Positions 1-7,892 of a DNA stretch of 40,216 nucleotides are shown here, in pieces; positions within the stretch are counted from its first letter, which is position 1, and every line of letters begins with the position of its first letter. Location: positions 1-40,216 of the forward strand of contig JAKIUE010000007.1 of NCBI GenBank assembly GCA_021647715.1, given 5' to 3'. Source of the stretch: Sulfurovum sp. (GTDB taxonomy: Bacteria > Campylobacterota > Campylobacteria > Campylobacterales > Sulfurovaceae). Under the pieces are notes generated by a model. That model was not told the origin of the DNA. It searched no databases and worked only from the letters and a program-made list of their open reading frames with translations. The translations under genes were made by a program, and so were the position numbers.

Positions 1-126
1 ACAAATACAAATACAAATACAAATACAAATACAAATACAAATACAAATACAAATACAAATACAAATACAAATACAAATACAAATACAAATACAAATACAA
101 ATACAAATACAAATACAAATACAAAT
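1..126. repeat. ACAAAT hexanucleotide microsatellite, 21 perfect copies
   Basis: The window opens inside an uninterrupted tandem array of ACAAAT with 21 identical copies and may continue to the left. No frame of the array contains a stop on either strand. On the plus strand it could encode (Thr-Asn)n ending at a TAG at 136-138, (Gln-Ile)n running to a TAA at 161-163, or (Lys-Tyr)n ending at 126-128. It could therefore be the 3' end of a gene off the left edge, or purely intergenic. A hexamer cannot shift a frame, but copy-number change would alter promoter or operator spacing, or the length of a protein repeat. Confidence 0.97.
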
Positions 127-135
127 AATATTTTA

Positions 136-157
136 TAGTATTAGTATTAGTATTAGT
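136..157. repeat. TAGTAT short tandem repeat, about 3.7 copies
   Basis: Three full TAGTAT units plus TAGT follow the ACAAAT array by 9 bp. It is a different hexamer with the same 6-bp period, so the region looks prone to slipped-strand expansion. No gene covers it. Confidence 0.9.
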
Positions 158-204
158 CAATAAAACAAGTATGTTTTTAAAGGAGACACGAGTAAGGCAC
201 TAGA

Positions 205-342
205 GAACATTTGTTCATACTATAAATAACATAAAGATATTCATATGAACAAATGTTCATAAATAAAGAATATAGTCAATTAAAATAAGAACGTTTGTTC
301 ATTAATTAATATAATCAAAACTTGACATAAGAACATATGTTC
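205..342. promoter_or_regulatory. Array of four GAAC-N4-GTTC operators at exact 42-bp spacing
   Basis: Four 12-bp inverted repeats lie at 205-216 (GAACATTTGTTC), 247-258 (GAACAAATGTTC), 289-300 (GAACGTTTGTTC) and 331-342 (GAACATATGTTC, a perfect palindrome). Start-to-start distance is 42 bp each time, which equals four turns of B-DNA. The sequence between the sites is not conserved beyond a following CA, so this does not look like a recent tandem duplication. The sites are most likely bound by the TetR-family protein encoded immediately downstream. The fourth lies between the -35 and -10 hexamers, a classic repression position. The binding protein is an inference; the repeats and spacing are read directly. 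Confidence 0.9.
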
Positions 343-350
343 ACTATAAT
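322..350 (+). promoter_or_regulatory. Near-consensus sigma-70 promoter of the TetR gene
   Basis: TTGACA at 322-327 and TATAAT at 345-350 are separated by exactly 17 bp, and the spacer contains the palindromic operator 331-342. An AGGAG ribosome binding site at 359-363 precedes the ATG at 369. This is strong for a phylum in which the -35 box is usually weak, and would suit a promoter kept silent by its own repressor. Confidence 0.88.
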
Positions 351-368
351 TAGTATATAGGAGTTAAT

Positions 369-1022
369 ATGAACGATGACAGAGTCACTTCCCTACCTAG
401 TAAAGGAAGTAAAACGAAAGATAAAATACTAAAAGTGGCTCTAACGCTTTTTGCAACTAAAGGATATAAGGCAACAACAGTGAGAGACATATCTGGGGCT
501 ATGGGAGTGAAGCAAAGTGCACTTTATAATCATTTTAAAAACAAAGATGAAATACTTGAAACACTTATAAGTAACCTCACCTCTTCAGCCATTGTGACAC
601 TATTTGAAGGGAAAGATGCACAGATACTCCATAAGCAGGGTAAATCACTTTTGGCAGGGATTGCTACTACTTTTAAACTTATAGGCTTTGATGGGCAAAA
701 TGAGGCTCTTTATAGGCTACTTATGCAAGAGATATTTAGAAATGAAAGAATTAGAGAAATATACAGTGAACATTTCTACCAGGAAAATGTAAAAAAACTC
801 TCTGGTATTTTTTTTGCAATGATGCAAGAGGAACTTATAGTCTCTTCCGATCCTTTGTTATTGGCAAATGAGTTTCTTTCACCCCTATTCTTTTACCAGA
901 TGCAAGTGACTCTATTGAAACTTGATGATAAATCTACCTCTTCTGTAGTCTCTATGTTTGAGAAACATGTAGATTTGTTTTGGGATCATGTCAAAACAGA
1001 AAAGCAAGCGACACTCTTTTAG
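369..1022 (+). CDS. TetR/AcrR-family transcriptional regulator
   Basis: This 217-aa protein has the usual TetR layout. An N-terminal three-helix DNA-binding domain spans about residues 15-62, with the helix-turn-helix around VRDISGAMGVKQSALYNHF and the family signature F/LYNHFKNKDEIL. An all-alpha ligand-binding and dimerisation domain follows, of a length normal for the family. The ATG is chosen because AGGAG lies just upstream and the promoter ends 19 bp before it. Four palindromic operators upstream, one within the promoter spacer, indicate autorepression. The likely targets are this gene, the methyltransferase and DUF2238 gene behind it, and perhaps a gene left of the window. The inducer cannot be read from the sequence. 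Confidence 0.93.
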   Translation: MNDDRVTSLPSKGSKTKDKILKVALTLFATKGYKATTVRDISGAMGVKQSALYNHFKNKDEILETLISNLTSSAIVTLFEGKDAQILHKQGKSLLAGIATTFKLIGFDGQNEALYRLLMQEIFRNERIREIYSEHFYQENVKKLSGIFFAMMQEELIVSSDPLLLANEFLSPLFFYQMQVTLLKLDDKSTSSVVSMFEKHVDLFWDHVKTEKQATLF

Positions 1023-1118
1023 TATATATTTTATAATATTATTATGCTTGCTTTTTAATATATAAAAATATTAATATATCTTTATATATTAAAATTAAAA
1101 AATATAAAAAGGAAAAAA

Positions 1119-1730
1119 ATGTCAAAAGATTTGTTTTTTCATAAATCAAAATCATGGGATATGAACTCTAAAAGAGTCAAAAATGCACGTAGTATTGCTG
1201 AATTAATAGTAAAAAATATAAAATTAAAATCTACCATGGAAATTATGGATTTTGGAGCAGGAACAGGATTGCTTTCTTTTTTTGTAGCACAAAAAGTAGG
1301 CAAAATTATAGCGGTAGATAACTCCCCTTCTATGTTAGAAGAGTTTAAAAAAAAGTCTCCAGAGTTTGACTGTAAAACTGAAATCATAGAAAAAGATTTA
1401 AGTATAGAGTCACTTGATAGTAAATTTGACGGTATTATATCATCCATGACTATACATCATTTAGAAGATACAGCTGCCCTATTTTCTAAGTTTTATACTA
1501 TGTTGAACGATGGTGGTTTCATAGCAATTGCTGACCTAGATAGTGAAGATGGAAGCTTTCATTCGGACAATACAGGGGTATTTCACTATGGTTTTGATAG
1601 AAAAGAGCTTGAAAAAGTGGCTTTAGAGGCAGGATTTAGGAATATCAAGTTTGAAACGGCTTCTAAGATAGAGAAACCACATCAAACTTTCACGGTATTT
1701 TTAATGACAGCAGAAAAAAAGATAGGTTAA
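1119..1730 (+). CDS. Class I SAM-dependent methyltransferase
   Basis: This 203-aa protein has a Rossmann-type methyltransferase fold. The SAM-binding motif I is DFGAGTG at about residues 45-51, followed by an acidic end of strand 2 (IIAVDNSPSML) and a post-motif region SSMTIHHLED. This resembles small-molecule methyltransferases of the Methyltransf_11/25 group; the substrate cannot be inferred. AAGGAAA lies just before the ATG. The 96-bp gap from tetR is extremely AT-rich and could hold another promoter. The next gene starts 2 nt after its stop, so the pair is co-transcribed. Being behind an autorepressed TetR gene suggests induction by a compound this enzyme might modify, which is inference only. 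Confidence 0.88.
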   Translation: MSKDLFFHKSKSWDMNSKRVKNARSIAELIVKNIKLKSTMEIMDFGAGTGLLSFFVAQKVGKIIAVDNSPSMLEEFKKKSPEFDCKTEIIEKDLSIESLDSKFDGIISSMTIHHLEDTAALFSKFYTMLNDGGFIAIADLDSEDGSFHSDNTGVFHYGFDRKELEKVALEAGFRNIKFETASKIEKPHQTFTVFLMTAEKKIG

Positions 1731-1732
1731 AT

Positions 1733-2332
1733 ATGAAATATCTATGGTTAATTAGTTTTATCGTAGTGTTAGCATGGTCAGGGCTAAATCCTAAAGATCA
1801 ATTTACATGGTTTTTAGAAGTAGTGCCTGCTTTGATTGGTTTTGTATTGATAGTTTGGACATATAAGAAATTCCCCTTAACACCCCTACTTTATACGCTG
1901 ATACTCATACATATGATTATTCTGATGGTAGGTGGACATTATACTTATGCAGACGTACCACTGTTTGATACAATTAAAGCGTTTTTAGGACAAACACGTA
2001 ATAACTATGACAAGGTAGGTCATTTTGCACAAGGTTTTGTCCCTGCCATACTTGCACGTGAACTGTTAATACGTAAAGATATAGTTATTACAGCATCAAA
2101 AGTGTGGCTAAACTATATTATAGTGAGTCTTGTGCTGGCATTTTCTGCGTTCTATGAACTGATAGAGTGGTGGGTAGCACTGGGCACAGGTGAAGATGCT
2201 GAAGAATTTTTGGGAACACAAGGGTATGTGTGGGATACACAGTCAGATATGATGTATGCCCTCATAGGAGGAATATGTGCATTGGTCCTGTTAAGTCATT
2301 GGCATGATAAACAGCTCAAAAAATATCTATAA
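1733..2332 (+). CDS. DUF2238 (YjdF-type) inner-membrane protein
   Basis: The 199-aa product has about five or six hydrophobic segments: near residues 3-20, 30-47, 52-70, 100-112, 122-145 and 172-190. It contains the conserved polar stretches of DUF2238, namely GGHYTYADVP near residue 67, a YDKVGHFAQGF motif near 93, the FYELIEWW motif near 143 and TQGYVWDTQSDM near 159. E. coli YjdF is a member; no biochemical function is established as far as I know. It begins 2 nt after the methyltransferase stop, within the TetR-headed unit. The conserved His, Glu and Asp residues lie in or beside membrane segments, which could mean metal or proton handling, but I do not assign a role. Confidence 0.85.
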   Translation: MKYLWLISFIVVLAWSGLNPKDQFTWFLEVVPALIGFVLIVWTYKKFPLTPLLYTLILIHMIILMVGGHYTYADVPLFDTIKAFLGQTRNNYDKVGHFAQGFVPAILARELLIRKDIVITASKVWLNYIIVSLVLAFSAFYELIEWWVALGTGEDAEEFLGTQGYVWDTQSDMMYALIGGICALVLLSHWHDKQLKKYL

Positions 2333-2343
2333 ATTTATAAACT

Positions 2344-2919
2344 TTAGTGTTTTTCTATCTCTGCAACAATGACACCTCTAAGTGTCCCTACTTCAAACTG
2401 CATAGCTTTATCATCTGGATAGGCATTTTGTATTTTTTCTTTGAGAGCACTATCCACCTCTTTTCCATGACATTTAAGACATACAGGCATAGTGATTAAT
2501 GGCTTGTATACTCTTGTGACATTCCCCTCTTCTACTACTCTTATATCTTTTGGTGTAAATGTTTTAGCTACAATGGCAGCTTCATACTCTTTCATAATAT
2601 TTTTATCGATGAGATCAGCATGATTGTCTCGGTTATTTCTAAGTTTTAAAGCTGTTCTTCTTACTTTTGCATAATTTGGAAGTTTTTTATTGACATCTTT
2701 CGTTAGTGTATTTGCTTTTGATATACAAAAGGTTAATGCACTTTCCCCTGATGTATCTTGGTGCATTTTTGCTTGGAGTTCTTTTTTTAAAGTACCCCCT
2801 AACATTTTGATATATTTGATGCCTTCTTGTTTGACTGAAAGTTCTTGGGTCACGTTATTTTCAGAAGCAAAGCTTAGTATAGAAAGTGAGATTAAAGCTA
2901 ATGGTAAATTTTTTATCAA
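2344..2919 (-). CDS. Periplasmic Tll0287-like (DUF3365) c-type haem protein
   Basis: The 191-aa product starts with a cleavable signal peptide (about residues 1-19) and carries one CxxCH haem-attachment motif (CLKCH, residues 147-151), preceded by the KPLITMPVC segment typical of Tll0287-like/DUF3365 domains. An export signal plus one haem c site fits a small periplasmic redox or haem-sensor protein. The domain often occurs as a sensor module; here it stands alone. The start is TTG with AAGGAAAATAG upstream; no ATG lies nearby in frame. It is last in a minus-strand run behind a methyltransferase and a small membrane protein, and converges on the DUF2238 gene with 11 bp between stops. Confidence 0.85.
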   Translation of the reverse strand: MIKNLPLALISLSILSFASENNVTQELSVKQEGIKYIKMLGGTLKKELQAKMHQDTSGESALTFCISKANTLTKDVNKKLPNYAKVRRTALKLRNNRDNHADLIDKNIMKEYEAAIVAKTFTPKDIRVVEEGNVTRVYKPLITMPVCLKCHGKEVDSALKEKIQNAYPDDKAMQFEVGTLRGVIVAEIEKH

Positions 2920-2967
2920 CTATTTTCCTTATATTTTATATTGTTTTGAATTATATATAAAGAAAGA

Positions 2968-3888
2968 TTAACCTATCTTTGTCGCAGTTAAAAATATATA
3001 TTCTTTCCCTGTAATGGTTACTCTATATTTTTTTTGTTGTAGGTACTTCTTGCAGAATATAACATCAGAAAAGAGATGTCCTAGTTCACTGAAAATGTAG
3101 TTTGGTACTTTTGCACCATAAATCATTTCTCCTCCCATCCATCTACTGTTTGGAAAACCTAATATTATTGCAGCATCTTTTTTAAGGTATTCTTGAACAA
3201 GCTTCATAAAAAAAGGTTTAAAGTTTATTCTAGGACTTTGTAGTGTCCCTATACTAATGAGTAGATCAAAATTACCTAATGATAATGCATCAAGATAGTT
3301 TATATCATGTATATAAAAAGTAACATTATCTTCAGTAAAAGTATCTTTCGCATAGTTAATAGCACTTTGAGAATGGTCAATTCCGACCAAGTCCATACGT
3401 TGATATTCTTTAGTATCTAGTTTGTCTTTTATTATTTGAAACTCATCTCCCCTATTTATGCCAAGATTTAAAATCGATCTTCTATCTTCTATCTTTATAT
3501 TATCTAAGGCTTGGTTATAGTAGTAAAAAAATGCAGGTTCTTCCATTTTGTTTATTTTGAAAAATAGAGAATCTGAACCATACTTTTCATTGTTTCTATT
3601 TTCAGTATGGAAAGAGTCATTTTTTAGTTTTCTAAATGTGAGCGTAATGAGTGGATAAGTATTTTCTTTAGGGGTTAGCATTTTACATTGTAGTAATTCA
3701 GCTAACTCTACCCATGATTTATAACCTCTATACAGATAAGTACATTTCTCTATTGTAATAGTTGTACCTGCATAGATATCTGTTTGGATATCTGGGTTTA
3801 ATATGCTAAAACTTATAGTATCTTTTGTTTCTAGTGCTTTTTGTAGTATGGGAAGTATGGTTTGCATTTTATCTGTTGTAAATGTCAT
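2968..3888 (-). CDS. SAM-dependent methyltransferase domain protein
   Basis: In this 306-aa protein the C-terminal half, from about residue 138, looks like a class I methyltransferase. It has a diverged motif I (ILNLGINRGDEF), an acidic strand-2 end (MDLVGIDHSQSAI), then FYIHDINYL and LLISIGTLQSP. The GxGxG glycines are reduced to GINRG, so catalytic competence needs testing. The N-terminal 130 residues are unfamiliar to me and may bind substrate. It lies 48 bp upstream of the haem protein and 37 bp behind the small membrane gene, so all three probably share a transcript. The substrate is unknown. Confidence 0.75.
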   Translation of the reverse strand: MTFTTDKMQTILPILQKALETKDTISFSILNPDIQTDIYAGTTITIEKCTYLYRGYKSWVELAELLQCKMLTPKENTYPLITLTFRKLKNDSFHTENRNNEKYGSDSLFFKINKMEEPAFFYYYNQALDNIKIEDRRSILNLGINRGDEFQIIKDKLDTKEYQRMDLVGIDHSQSAINYAKDTFTEDNVTFYIHDINYLDALSLGNFDLLISIGTLQSPRINFKPFFMKLVQEYLKKDAAIILGFPNSRWMGGEMIYGAKVPNYIFSELGHLFSDVIFCKKYLQQKKYRVTITGKEYIFLTATKIG

Positions 3889-3925
3889 ACTTTCCTTACA
3901 ATAAAGCGGTTATATTTATAGAATC

Positions 3926-4156
3926 TTATACAAAATTATCTACTTGATGCATAAACATACTATGTTTTTGAACCATATTCATTTGCATATACTTAGATAT
4001 TATAAAGGGAAGTATACTCGAGAGTAGATAAATACTTACAATGTCACTTCCATATTGATTGATTTCATTACTTAATAGTACATAGGTCAAACTTAATAGT
4101 CCCATAGAAGTAGTGATAAGTAGCCATAATGTTGTCCAATTTATTTCTTGTCTCAT
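3926..4156 (-). CDS. Small two-helix membrane protein
   Basis: From the ATG at 4156 this encodes 76 aa beginning MRQEINW, with two hydrophobic helices (about residues 8-29 and 40-54) and a short tail rich in Met and His. The ATG at 4156 is preferred over a longer reading from 4210 because ATAAGGAATT sits directly before it and the extra 18 residues have no ribosome binding site. It is first in the minus-strand run with the methyltransferase and haem protein. I do not recognise a family. The divergent flavoprotein gene starts 111 bp away, so that spacer must hold promoters for both directions. Confidence 0.65.
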   Translation of the reverse strand: MRQEINWTTLWLLITTSMGLLSLTYVLLSNEINQYGSDIVSIYLLSSILPFIISKYMQMNMVQKHSMFMHQVDNFV

Positions 4157-4267
4157 TTTTAATTCCTTATGATTTGATAAGGTAGAATAACCCAATATTT
4201 GATTTATCATAAAAAGTATGTCAAATTGTCATATTTTTTGTTATGATTACATTTGAAAAGGAATTTT

Positions 4268-5506
4268 ATGTCTAAAAGGTTTGATCTTATTGTTGTTGGT
4301 TCTGGGCCTGCAGGGATGATGGCTGCTATTACTGCAGCGCATATGGGTAAATCTGTGTTACTTTTAGAAAAGCTTTCAAGAATAGGTGCAAAACTAAAAG
4401 CCACAGGCGGTGGACGCTGTAACCTTACCAACACACTTTCTAATGAAGAGTTTATGTCTCGTTTTGGACGAGATGGACGCTTTATGTCCCCTGCCCTTGA
4501 TGATTTTGATCACAAAGCTCTTATGGTATTTTTTTTAGATATAGGCGTGGAGAGTCATGCACCTGATGGATATAGAGTTTTTCCAATTACACACTCCTCT
4601 TCTACTATTATTAATGCGATGGAATCAGAGATGTGCAGACTAGGAGTGGATGTTCAGTGCTCTCAAAAAGTAAAAACCTTAGAGCATGATGGTACAAAAA
4701 TACTTGGTGTTCAAACGCTAACGGATACCTTTTATGCAGATGCAGTAGTTATTGCTACAGGTGGCATGGGGTACCCTGTACTTGGTGCAGAGGGCGATGG
4801 TTACCCCATGGCCGAATCAGTTGGTCATAAAGTTACAGATTTATATCCAGCGATGATGCCTCTTAAAGTAAAAGAAAAATGGGTAGAAAACTGTAGGGCA
4901 GATACTATAGCTAAGGTACATATGTACGTTAATATGAAAAAATATAAAAAACTTTCAGCCAAAGGCGACCTTATCTTTACAAAAGGTGGTATTCGAGGTC
5001 CAGTAGTACTAGATTTCTCACGTGAAATCACCCCACTTTTAACGAAGTTTGATGAAGTACCAGTACTCGCTAATCTTACTAAAGGAATGAACGAAGAGCA
5101 GATACGGCAACACATTAGACAAGAGCTAGAGAATAATCCCCACCAAAATACTTTAGAGCTTTTAAAAAGCCTGCTGCCTGAGTCTGTATCCTTGGAGCTT
5201 TGTCGTTTAGCTGAAGCAAACCCAATGTTACATTTAAATAAACTTTCTGGTCAGATTAGAGATGATCTTATTCGACTTTTGGTCTGGACGCCTCTTACCA
5301 TAAATGGACATGATGGTTTTAAAATGGCGATGATAACAAGAGGAGGTATAGACCTAAAAGAGATTGATCCTTATACTATGCAAAGTAAAAAGTTAGAGAG
5401 GTTGTACTTTTGTGGAGAAGTGATGAATATCGATGGACCTTGTGGTGGATATAATTTACAATGGAGTTTTGCTTCTGGAAAATTAGCAGGACAATTAAAA
5501 ACATAA
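4268..5506 (+). CDS. HI0933/YhiN-family FAD-dependent oxidoreductase
   Basis: This 412-aa flavoprotein begins with a dinucleotide-binding motif (VVGSGPAGMMAA), followed by the family signatures KLKATGGGRCNLTN, VIATGGMGYP and, at the C-terminus, FCGEVMNIDGPCGGYNLQ. These define the HI0933-like (BaiN/YhiN) group of predicted NAD(P)/FAD oxidoreductases; most members have no demonstrated substrate. Length and domain order are normal. A TTG 15 nt upstream is also in frame, but AAAAGGA falls between the two, so the ATG at 4268 is the real start. It is probably monocistronic, with a 49-bp gap before the SulP gene. Confidence 0.9.
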   Translation: MSKRFDLIVVGSGPAGMMAAITAAHMGKSVLLLEKLSRIGAKLKATGGGRCNLTNTLSNEEFMSRFGRDGRFMSPALDDFDHKALMVFFLDIGVESHAPDGYRVFPITHSSSTIINAMESEMCRLGVDVQCSQKVKTLEHDGTKILGVQTLTDTFYADAVVIATGGMGYPVLGAEGDGYPMAESVGHKVTDLYPAMMPLKVKEKWVENCRADTIAKVHMYVNMKKYKKLSAKGDLIFTKGGIRGPVVLDFSREITPLLTKFDEVPVLANLTKGMNEEQIRQHIRQELENNPHQNTLELLKSLLPESVSLELCRLAEANPMLHLNKLSGQIRDDLIRLLVWTPLTINGHDGFKMAMITRGGIDLKEIDPYTMQSKKLERLYFCGEVMNIDGPCGGYNLQWSFASGKLAGQLKT

Positions 5507-5555
5507 ACTATTATGGTAAAATTCCACGCATATATATTTAGTGTAAGGAAACACC

Positions 5556-7136
5556 TTGTTTAACATACAAAACTACTCAACCCAAAATATTAAAAATGAT
5601 GTACTCTCTGGAGCATTAGTTGCTGTGGCACTTGTGCCTGAAGCCATAGCTTTTTCATTCATTGCAGGAGTTTCTCCTGTAGTTGGTCTCTATGGGGCAT
5701 TTATTATAGGTCTTATTACTGCCATTCTTGGTGGAAAACCAGGGATGATATCCGGGGCTACGGGTTCAGTAGCTGTGGTATTTGTGGGGCTTGGACTCTC
5801 TGTCAAAAATATGTACCCTGACCTAGATACAGAGGCTTTGAGTATGATGGTCTTGCACTATATTTTGCTTACATCTATTATTGCTGGTCTTATACAGATA
5901 GTGATAGGGGCACTTAAAATGGGTAAGTTTATCCGTCTTGTGCCTCAACCTGCACTCTTTGGATTTGTAAATGGATTGGCTATAGTTATTGCCATGGCAC
6001 AACTCACTTTTTTGGCACCTTCTAATGTGGAACAGTATAGCTCATGGTTAGATGTAGTGAAAGCTAGTTTTTCAGAAAATTACATCATGTATATTATCAT
6101 TATTATTACAATGGCAACTATGCAGTTCTTACCTAAACTTTCAAAAGCAGTTCCGGCTGGACTAGTTGCCATTGTAGCTATTACTTTAGTAGTATATTTT
6201 GGTGAGATAAATACAAAAACAGTGGGTGATTTAGCGGATCTTTCAAATGTCTCTATGCCTAGCTTTATGATGCCTTTTTCTGAACTCTTCTCCTTGTCTG
6301 CTATGATGGTGATTTTGCCTGTGGCTGTCATTGTTGCGTTGGTAGGATTGATAGAGTCACTTCTTACGCTTTCAGTACTTGATGAGATGGGTGGTGAGCG
6401 TGGAAGTGGAAATAAAGAGTGTATTGCTCTGGGTGTAGGAAATACGACTTCAGGACTCTTTGGTGGTATGGCTGGATGTGCGATGATTGGACAATCTGTG
6501 ATTAACTTTACTTCAGGTGGACTTGGACGTCTATCTTCTTTTACTGCAGCGGTACTACTTATCATTTTGGTAGTTAGCTTCTCTGAAGTTATTGCAGCAA
6601 TTCCTGTTGCCGTTCTTGTTGGGATTATGTTTATGGTAAGTATTGGTACTTTTGAATTTTCTTCTGTTAGACGTTTGAAACACATGCCTAGAGCTGATGC
6701 ATTTGTACTTATTGTTGTGACGATTATTACAGTACTTGAAGACTTAGCTGTGGCAGTTATCGCTGGGATTATTATCTCTGCTCTTGTTTTTGCGTGGGAG
6801 CATGCAAAAATAATTGCTAGAACTAAAGAGACTAATGGCAAAAAGATTTATGAATTAGATGGACCATTGTTTTTTGGGTCTGTTACATCATTTAATGAAC
6901 AATTTGATGTTCAAAATGATCCTTCTGAAGTTATTATTGACTTTAAAAATGCTAGAGTAATGGACTCTTCTGGTGTTGAAGCCATAGATGGTATTACTGA
7001 AAAATATAAACAAGTTGGTAAAAAACTCACCTTAAGACATCTTTCTATTGATTGTAAGAAAGCATTGAATTCTGCAGGACCATTTTGTAGTTATGAAGAA
7101 GATGACCCTACATATAAGGTTGCTAAAAATGTATAA
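5556..7136 (+). CDS. SulP-family anion transporter with STAS domain
   Basis: This 526-aa protein has the SulP/SLC26 architecture. The membrane domain (about residues 15-415) has many hydrophobic helices and the family stretch GGKPGMISGATGSVAVVF. A cytoplasmic STAS domain follows (about 430-520), with FKNARVMDSSGVEAI around its phosphorylatable-loop region. Family members exchange or co-transport sulfate, bicarbonate, chloride or dicarboxylates, so the substrate is open. The start codon is TTG at 5556 with AAGGAA 5 nt before it. A periplasmic rhodanese gene follows by 72 bp, which weakly favours a sulfur-related role. Confidence 0.92.
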   Translation: MFNIQNYSTQNIKNDVLSGALVAVALVPEAIAFSFIAGVSPVVGLYGAFIIGLITAILGGKPGMISGATGSVAVVFVGLGLSVKNMYPDLDTEALSMMVLHYILLTSIIAGLIQIVIGALKMGKFIRLVPQPALFGFVNGLAIVIAMAQLTFLAPSNVEQYSSWLDVVKASFSENYIMYIIIIITMATMQFLPKLSKAVPAGLVAIVAITLVVYFGEINTKTVGDLADLSNVSMPSFMMPFSELFSLSAMMVILPVAVIVALVGLIESLLTLSVLDEMGGERGSGNKECIALGVGNTTSGLFGGMAGCAMIGQSVINFTSGGLGRLSSFTAAVLLIILVVSFSEVIAAIPVAVLVGIMFMVSIGTFEFSSVRRLKHMPRADAFVLIVVTIITVLEDLAVAVIAGIIISALVFAWEHAKIIARTKETNGKKIYELDGPLFFGSVTSFNEQFDVQNDPSEVIIDFKNARVMDSSGVEAIDGITEKYKQVGKKLTLRHLSIDCKKALNSAGPFCSYEEDDPTYKVAKNV

Positions 7137-7169
7137 AGTATATTATATCTATTGATTTTGTATACTTTA
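7134..7169 (+). terminator. Inverted repeat after the SulP gene
   Basis: TAAAGTATA (7134-7142, including the SulP stop) and TATACTTTA (7161-7169) form a perfect 9-bp inverted repeat around an 18-nt AT-rich loop. No clear U-tract follows, so termination is tentative. A promoter for the next gene probably overlaps the region. Confidence 0.35.
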
Positions 7170-7208
7170 AGTGTTTGTGTACTATAGTATATCTATAAAG
7201 GATGAACA

Positions 7209-7892
7209 ATGTATATTAAATATATTTTTATTTTACCACTTCTATTATTGGCATCAAATCAGGAATTTGAATATATAGGCGTAGATGTAAATGTTACTTT
7301 GCCGAATAAAGCAGTTAAAACATTGACTGTAAAAAGAGATATTCCAGATGTGTGTAAGAAAGTGCTTATCACAAATAAAAACTTGTGGACAGGAGACTTT
7401 GCACATGCCTCTGTGCCAAAAGTATGTAAGTCTACTTTTGTGCATACAAAAGGTAAACTTTTGGCTATGACCTTGGATGATGATATTGAAACATATGGTG
7501 AGCTAGAAGTCCTTGTTTTTATTAAAGAGATGCAAAAAGATAGTAATCTTTTACTTATTGATGGTCGTACGGAGCCATGGTATGAGTATTTTACTATACC
7601 TGGAGCAATAAATATACCTTTTGTACATATAAAACGTTCTAAAGAATATGAATTTGAATTTGAAGATGCGTTAAAAAAATTTGGTGTGAAGATTCTTAAA
7701 GAAAATGAGTATGACTTCTCCAAGTCAAAAACACTTCTTATCTTTTGTAATGGTCCGTGGTGTAGTCAGTCTCCAGATATGATATTTGCACTTTTAGAAC
7801 TTGGGTATCCTGCTGAAAACTTAAAATGGTATAGAGGTGGAATACAAGACTGGTTAAGTGCGGGGATGACTACAACTTTGGATGTTAAATAA
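7209..7892 (+). CDS. Exported rhodanese-domain sulfurtransferase
   Basis: The 227-aa product has an N-terminal hydrophobic segment (residues 1-15, probably a signal peptide), then a region of about 80 residues with two cysteines (49 and 73), then a rhodanese domain from about residue 95. It shows LLIDGRTEPWYEYFTIPGAINI, and the active loop FCNGPWC places the likely catalytic Cys at 180 with a second Cys at 185. The CNGPWC loop recurs in periplasmic rhodaneses of sulfur bacteria. It probably moves sulfane sulfur in the periplasm. AAAGGATG precedes the ATG. It follows the SulP gene and converges on small minus-strand genes, overlapping the 49-aa ORF by 8 bp. Confidence 0.87.
   Translation: MYIKYIFILPLLLLASNQEFEYIGVDVNVTLPNKAVKTLTVKRDIPDVCKKVLITNKNLWTGDFAHASVPKVCKSTFVHTKGKLLAMTLDDDIETYGELEVLVFIKEMQKDSNLLLIDGRTEPWYEYFTIPGAINIPFVHIKRSKEYEFEFEDALKKFGVKILKENEYDFSKSKTLLIFCNGPWCSQSPDMIFALLELGYPAENLKWYRGGIQDWLSAGMTTTLDVK

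Noticed and set aside
1-126. ACAAAT array as a CRISPR array
   Set aside because: The units are contiguous 6-mers without spacers, and no cas genes occur in the window.
179-186. AAAGGAGA ribosome-binding-site-like sequence
   Set aside because: No ATG, GTG or TTG follows at a usable distance before stops; it lies upstream of the operator array.
6080-6841. 253-aa open frame on the minus strand
   Set aside because: It lies wholly inside the SulP gene. Its Ser/Thr/Ile-rich composition is the mirror of membrane codons and it shows no ribosome binding site.
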